Part shown: one piece after another, positions 60,048 through 64,000 of the stretch
Layout of the letters: every line of letters begins with the position of its first letter
Numbering within the stretch: position 1 is the first letter of the stretch
Source: an uncultured Oscillospiraceae bacterium
GTDB lineage: Bacteria > Bacillota > Clostridia > Oscillospirales > Oscillospiraceae
Length of the DNA: 64,000 bases
Assembly (NCBI GenBank): GCA_947626495.1
Contig: CANQSJ010000006.1
Location: forward strand, 1 to 64,000
Direction of reading: 5' to 3'
The notes under the pieces: model-generated
The model's input: only the letters and a program-made list of their open reading frames with translations
The model's database searches: none
What the model was told of the DNA's origin: nothing
Position numbers and translations under genes: made by a program

Positions 60048-61085
60048 TCAGCCCACGCTGCCGGGAGCGGCGTCCTCGATGAGGTACTCCTTGCTGCTCC
60101 AGCCCAGCTTTCCGTCGTAGCGCAGCAGCCACCAGTCGCCCTTCTTGGCGTAGACGTCCACCTTCGTGCCGTCGGGCATGGACACGTCGGCGCCGCTGTC
60201 GTCCTTCACCTGGCTGTAGGTGGTGCTGGGACCGATCCGCAGCCGCAGGGTGGTGGAGCCCACGCTGACGGTGGCGGTGGTGGGGGCGGTGACGTATTCC
60301 TGCTCCGCGGGCAGGATCTCCAGCCCGGAGGCGCGGATATCGCTCAGAATCTCCTCGGTGGGGTACTCCTCCAGGGGAGCCTCGTCGGTGGGAGCGGGGG
60401 TGGAGCCGTCGGCGGGATTGGCCTGGCCGGCCGTGGGCACGCCGGCGCCGGTGCCGCTTTCCTGGCCGGAGGAACGGCTGGAGATGAAGATGGCGGCAAT
60501 GGCGATCAGCAGCACGGCGCAGATGCCGATGCAGATCATCTCCATCTTCCGCCACTGGGCGTCGCCCCAGCTGCTGAAGAAGGCCTTTCCGCCGCCGCGG
60601 GGACGGCTGCCCCGGGCGGGACGGCGGTCGGAATCGTCGTCGTAATACTCCTCGTCGTCTTCCTCTTCCTCATCCTCGTCCTCGTACTCATCCCGGGCGG
60701 GACGGCGGGACAGGGCGGCGGGCCGCCGGACGGAGGACTGCCGGGCCGGGGGCGCCTGCCGCGCCGTACGGGCGGCGCCGGAACGGGCGTCGCTGATCCG
60801 CACCGGCTCGGGGGCGGGCTGGGCGGTCTGCCGCGGCGCGCGGGCGGCGGGGGACGGTTCCTTCTGCTGCTGGAGGATCTCGGCCATCCGCTCCTGGGCG
60901 GGACCGTAGCCCGCCTGGGCGGCCTTCACCAGACATTTGGCGGCCAGCCGGTTCCACCGGGGCTCGTCCGGCTCCTCCTCGCCGCGGGCCAGGGCCCACT
61001 GGCTCAGCTCATAGTTGGCCCGGGGGTCGCCGGTCTTCGCCAGCTCTATCAGTTCCTGTTCTTCCTGTTCGGTCCAGTCTTTCAT
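60048..61085 (-). CDS. Membrane protein with Sel1-like N-terminus and C-terminal SH3 domain
   Basis: A 345-residue protein. N-terminal residues 1-65 look like Sel1-type helices (LAKTGDPRANYELSQWAL, CLVKAAQAGYGPAQERMAEI), then a long basic and acidic disordered stretch with an Asp/Glu run near residues 132-150. A transmembrane helix spans about residues 182-203. The extracytoplasmic end is a bacterial SH3 domain (LRLRIGPSTTYSQV, GDWWLLRYDGKLGWSSKEYL) likely to bind peptidoglycan. The design suits sensing the wall from the cytoplasm; function unknown. GGGAGGT precedes the ATG. Confidence 0.8.
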   Translation of the reverse strand: MKDWTEQEEQELIELAKTGDPRANYELSQWALARGEEEPDEPRWNRLAAKCLVKAAQAGYGPAQERMAEILQQQKEPSPAARAPRQTAQPAPEPVRISDARSGAARTARQAPPARQSSVRRPAALSRRPARDEYEDEDEEEEDDEEYYDDDSDRRPARGSRPRGGGKAFFSSWGDAQWRKMEMICIGICAVLLIAIAAIFISSRSSGQESGTGAGVPTAGQANPADGSTPAPTDEAPLEEYPTEEILSDIRASGLEILPAEQEYVTAPTTATVSVGSTTLRLRIGPSTTYSQVKDDSGADVSMPDGTKVDVYAKKGDWWLLRYDGKLGWSSKEYLIEDAAPGSVG

Positions 61086-61145
61086 CTCGGGTATGTACCT
61101 CCCTTTCCGCCGCGCCGGGAGAAAATGCGCAGTGCGTACACGGCT

Positions 61146-61174
61146 ATTATAGCGTGATTTGACCGCGATTCCAA
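61146..61174 (-). promoter_or_regulatory. Promoter of the SH3 protein gene
   Basis: Minus strand: -35 TTGGAA (61169-61174), 17-bp spacer, -10 TATAAT (61146-61151). Confidence 0.8.
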
Positions 61175-61233
61175 GCAGAAAGAGCGAATCTTATAAATTT
61201 TTTTCAAAATCAGGGCGAAAAATGCCGCTCCGG

Positions 61234-61262
61234 TTGCTTTTTTTTGGCGGAACAGGTATAAT
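61234..61262 (+). promoter_or_regulatory. Promoter of the lipid kinase gene
   Basis: Plus strand: -35 TTGCTT (61234-61239), 17-bp spacer, -10 TATAAT (61257-61262). The start lies only about 14 nt before the TTG codon, overlapping the GGAGGTGA ribosome-binding site region. Confidence 0.75.
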
Positions 61263-61282
61263 TTCCCTGCGGAGGTGAGCTC

Positions 61283-62182
61283 TTGAGAAAGCTGCTGCTG
61301 TTGATCAACCCCAATGCCGGAAAGGGCGGTTACCGCACGGGGCTGGGGGAGATCCTGCTGAATTTTCATAAGGCCGGCTTTTCCACGACGGTCGCCTTTA
61401 CGGACAAGCACGGCGACGCGCCACTGATCGCCACCCGGGCGGCGGGGGAATATGACCGGATCGTCTGTATGGGCGGGGACGGGACGCTGGGAGAGACCGT
61501 GTCCGGGCTGATGATGGTGGGGGACCGGCCGCCGCTGGGGTATATCCCCATGGGTACCACCAACGACTGCGCCACCACCCTGGGCATCAGCCACGACCCG
61601 CTGAGGGCGTCCGTCACCGCCGCCGGCGACGTGACCAGGCCGCTGGACGTGGGGCGGATGAACGGCCGGCGGTTTTTCACCTACGTGGCGGCCTTCGGCG
61701 CCTTCACGGAGGTGTCCTACCAGACCCCCCAGGAACAGAAGAACACCTTCGGGCGGCTGGCCTATATCTTCGAGGGCATGTCCCGGCTGACCAAGCTGAC
61801 CCACCGCTGGACCAAGGTGGAGTATGATAACGGCGTCCTGGAGGACGATTTCATCCTGGGAGCGGTGACCAACTCCCGGTCCGTGGCCGGGCTCATCCAC
61901 CTGAAAGAGGACGTGGGCGTGTCCCTCAGCGACGGGCTGTTCGAGGTGATGCTGATTCGCACGCCGGAGAGCCTGCTGGATCTGGGCAACATCGTCACGG
62001 ATCTGCTGGCCCAGAAATACGACAGCGAGTACGTCATGCTGCTGCGCAGCAAAAACGTGCGCTTCACCTTCCGGGACCCGGTGAGCTGGACCGCGGACGG
62101 CGAGGACGGGGGCAAGCACGCCGTCGTGCTGTGCGAGAACATCCCCCGGGCCATCCGGATGGTGGTGGACCCGACGGAGTGA
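61283..62182 (+). CDS. YegS/DgkB-like lipid kinase
   Basis: A 299-residue diacylglycerol-kinase catalytic-domain protein. It has LLLINPNAGKGG at the N-terminus, the ATP-binding GGDGTLGETVSG near residue 70 and MGTTNDCATTLG; the C-terminal beta domain contains WTADGEDGG. It phosphorylates diacylglycerol or a related lipid at the membrane. The start is TTG 61283, supported by GGAGGTGA 4 bp upstream. Confidence 0.92.
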   Translation: MRKLLLLINPNAGKGGYRTGLGEILLNFHKAGFSTTVAFTDKHGDAPLIATRAAGEYDRIVCMGGDGTLGETVSGLMMVGDRPPLGYIPMGTTNDCATTLGISHDPLRASVTAAGDVTRPLDVGRMNGRRFFTYVAAFGAFTEVSYQTPQEQKNTFGRLAYIFEGMSRLTKLTHRWTKVEYDNGVLEDDFILGAVTNSRSVAGLIHLKEDVGVSLSDGLFEVMLIRTPESLLDLGNIVTDLLAQKYDSEYVMLLRSKNVRFTFRDPVSWTADGEDGGKHAVVLCENIPRAIRMVVDPTE

Positions 62183-62217
62183 GCCGGCCTGGCCGGAGAA
62201 AAATCGAAACCATGTCC

Positions 62218-62247
62218 GGGACGTCCCGCCGGCCGGCGGGACGTCCC
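62218..62247. repeat. 30-bp perfect nested palindrome
   Basis: GGGACGTCCC stands at both ends (62218-62227 and 62238-62247) around CGCCGGCCGG. The whole 30 bp is a perfect inverted repeat without loop, and its halves are themselves palindromic. It lies 35 bp after the lipid kinase stop and 41 bp before the MATE start. It could be a two-site operator for MATE or a terminator; no T-run follows. Confidence 0.6.
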
Positions 62248-62288
62248 GCTGTCCGGCGCGGGGGAGCGGACCGGGAGAGAAAGAGAAC

Positions 62289-63674
62289 ATGAGAAAAAAC
62301 GAGGACAACACCCTTTTGTTCGAGAGCATGCCCGTGGGGCGGGCGGTGCGGACGATGGCGATCCCCACCGTCGTCAGCCAGCTCATCGTGCTCATCTACA
62401 ACATGGCGGACACCTTCTTCATCGGGCGGACCAACAATCCGCTGATGGTGGCGGGGGTGTCTCTCATCCTGCCCATCTTCAACATCACCACGTCCATCTC
62501 CGGCCTGGCCGGGGTGGGCGGCGGGGCGCTGATCTCCCGGCTGCTGGGCCAGAAGCGGAGCGAGGAGGCCCGGCGGGTATACAGCTTCGCCGTATACCTG
62601 GGGGTGCTGGCGGCGGGGCTGCTCTCCCTGGGGGTGCTGGCCTGCATGCGGCCGCTGATGGCGCTGCTGGGCGCCGGGGCGGATACCTACGGCTACGCCA
62701 GCGCCTACTGCTTCTTCGTCATCGTCTGCGGCGGGATCCCCACGGTGCTGAGCAACACCCTGGCCCATCTGCTGCGGAGCGTGGGGGAGTCGAAAAAGGC
62801 GGGCTTCGGCATCACCATGGGCGGGATCGTCAACATCCTCTTGGACCCGCTGTTCATGTTCGTGCTGCTGCCCCCGGGGATGGAGGCGGTGGGCGCCGGC
62901 GCGGCCACGTGCCTGTCCAACTGCATCGCCTGCGGCTATTTCATCCTCACCCTGCGGCGGATGGAGGACGGGGCGGTGCTGCGGCTGCTGCCGCCGGGAA
63001 AGCTGCCGGAGAAAAAGAGCGTGTTGGGCCTGTTCGGCGTGGGCGTGCCCTCCTCCCTCGCCACGCTGCTGTTCGATCTGGACTACATGGTGGTGGACCG
63101 GCTGATGAGCGGGTACAGCGACCTGGCCCTGGCGGCGGTGGGGATCGTGCTGAAGGTGGAGCGGCTGCCCCTGAACGTGGGCATCGGCATCTGCCAGGGC
63201 ATGATGCCCATCATCGCCTACAACTACTCGGCGGGGAACATGCCCCGGATGCGGGCGGTGAAGCGCTATTCCCTGGTGCTGGGGCTGGTGTGCGCGGCGG
63301 TGAGCGTGGCGCTGTACGAGATCTTCGCCGGGCCCATCATCGGCATCTTCATCCGGGACGGGGAGACGGTGGCCCTGGGCACGGCATTTCTCCGGATCCG
63401 GGTGCTGGCCACGCCGCTGATGTTCCTGAGCTTTTTCCACGTGTACTTGTTCAACGGCTTCGGGGAGGGGCGCTACGCCCTGCTGCTGGGGGTGGCCCGG
63501 TGGGCGGTGTTCAACATCCCCATGCTGTTCCTCCTGGACCGGCTGGTGGGCATGTACGGCGTGGTGTGGGCCCAGTCCGCGGCGGACGTGCTGACGGTGA
63601 CGCTGTCCCTGGCGGTATACCACCGCTTCGCCCGCCGGCATTTCCGGGAAGACGGCGCCGCCGGACCGGGATGA
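62289..63674 (+). CDS. MATE-family multidrug/sodium antiporter
   Basis: A 461-residue transporter with twelve hydrophobic segments. N-terminal MPVGRAVRTMAIPTVVSQL and MADTFFIGR are the MATE signature; the second half repeats the pattern (LFGVGVPSSLATLLFDLDYM). It exports drugs or metabolites using Na+ or H+. GGGAGAG precedes the ATG. A terminator follows the stop. Confidence 0.93.
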   Translation: MRKNEDNTLLFESMPVGRAVRTMAIPTVVSQLIVLIYNMADTFFIGRTNNPLMVAGVSLILPIFNITTSISGLAGVGGGALISRLLGQKRSEEARRVYSFAVYLGVLAAGLLSLGVLACMRPLMALLGAGADTYGYASAYCFFVIVCGGIPTVLSNTLAHLLRSVGESKKAGFGITMGGIVNILLDPLFMFVLLPPGMEAVGAGAATCLSNCIACGYFILTLRRMEDGAVLRLLPPGKLPEKKSVLGLFGVGVPSSLATLLFDLDYMVVDRLMSGYSDLALAAVGIVLKVERLPLNVGIGICQGMMPIIAYNYSAGNMPRMRAVKRYSLVLGLVCAAVSVALYEIFAGPIIGIFIRDGETVALGTAFLRIRVLATPLMFLSFFHVYLFNGFGEGRYALLLGVARWAVFNIPMLFLLDRLVGMYGVVWAQSAADVLTVTLSLAVYHRFARRHFREDGAAGPG

Positions 63675-63686
63675 GCGCAGAAAAGA

Positions 63687-63720
63687 CCGCCGCCCTCAGG
63701 AGAGGGCGGCGGCTTTTTTT
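63687..63720. terminator. Terminator between MATE and the cell-wall-binding protein
   Basis: CCGCCGCCCTC (63687-63697) pairs with GAGGGCGGCGG (63702-63712) around AGGA, then C and T7. On the minus strand TCTTTTC follows the stem. Confidence 0.92.
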
Positions 63721-63728
63721 GTTTTTTG

Positions 63729-64000
63729 TCAGCCGATCCAGGCGCCGCTGTCGCTGAAGATGTAGACCTGTCCGTTGATCACAAGGGCCTCGTTGCGGGC
63801 CATCAGACCGTCGGACTTGACCCAGTACCAGGTCCGGCCGCTCTTCACCCACAGGTTGGCCTGCAGCGCGCCGGAGGAGGAGGCGTAGCAGTAGTCGCCG
63901 CCGACCAGGCTGATCCAGCCGGTCCGCATGGCGCCGGAGTTGGAGAAGCAGTACTGCTTGCCGCCGATGGTCAGGAACCCGTTGCGGGCCATCAGGCCGT
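63729..64000 (-). CDS. Cell-wall-binding repeat protein, 3' part
   Basis: The gene enters from the right edge; only its last 90 residues are visible. They consist of repeats of about 20 residues of the choline/glucan-binding type: GFLTIGGKQYCFSNSGAMRT, GWISLVGGDYCYASSSGALQ, and so on, with alternating aromatic and Gly residues, ending with a stop at 63729. Such repeats anchor secreted proteins to wall teichoic or polysaccharide. The catalytic or functional part is outside the window. Confidence 0.82.
   Translation of the reverse strand, partial: GLMARNGFLTIGGKQYCFSNSGAMRTGWISLVGGDYCYASSSGALQANLWVKSGRTWYWVKSDGLMARNEALVINGQVYIFSDSGAWIG

Noticed and set aside
1-64000. CRISPR arrays, insertion sequences, prophage or toxin-antitoxin pairs
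   Set aside because: I found no regularly spaced repeats, transposase or integrase motifs, phage structural genes or paired toxin/antitoxin genes.

Overview
The window is GC-rich (by eye 60-70%), densely packed bacterial chromosome. Gene content (AddAB instead of RecBCD, an endonuclease-type MutL with MutS, DivIVA/SepF, a T-box riboswitch, C+ type L31, YlxM-Ffh) and consensus sigma-A promoters point to a high-GC Clostridia member of the Oscillospiraceae type. I cannot name a species. I saw no CRISPR array, insertion sequence, prophage or rRNA.

Layout. 1-8.8 kb (+): 3' part of prfB, tRNA-Leu(CAA) with its own promoter, a flavodoxin-like oxidoreductase, addB-addA, rpmE. 9-11.8 kb (+): an XRE/TPR regulator translationally overlapped with an ABC exporter. 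11.8-15.2 kb (-): a trpXYZ-type ABC importer under a tryptophan T-box (specifier TGG). 15.2-19.3 kb: psuG, a DUF1294 gene that looks leaderless, an alanyl-tRNA editing enzyme, a free-Met-sulfoxide reductase divergent from galM. 19.3-26.2 kb (-): the ylxM-ffh-rpsP-khpA-rimM-trmD operon, interrupted between rimM and trmD by a second regulator/ABC exporter cassette; trmD is fused to a GNAT acetyltransferase domain. 26.3-34.2 kb (+): an unrecognised protein with CxxCxGxG zinc motifs and a 2296-residue cyclic beta-glucan synthase-like protein. 34.3-38.5 kb (+): a repeat with three extended -10 elements, yfmF-yfmH-lgt and a small helical protein. 38.6-53.2 kb (-): a 13-gene run mutL-miaA-hfq-hlyD-like-yggS-sepF-divIVA-ileS-lspA-rluD-membrane protein-lipoprotein-gtrA covering mismatch repair, RNA modification, cell division and envelope. 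53.3-59.2 kb (+): miaB, an FAH-family enzyme, a GNAT, mutS and a membrane-anchored protein, divergent from mutL. 59.3-64 kb: NUDIX, a candidate small RNA, an SH3 protein, a lipid kinase, a MATE exporter and the end of a cell-wall-binding protein.

Most genes are housekeeping. The parts most worth a second look are the two paralogous regulator/ABC cassettes (one with a low-GC mosaic patch, one inside the ribosome-assembly operon), the TrmD-GNAT fusion, the Trp T-box with a short Trp-containing ORF, superimposed divergent promoters, the promoter-bearing repeat at 34.3 kb, the duplicated-domain zinc protein at 26.3 kb and the candidate sRNA at 59.9 kb.
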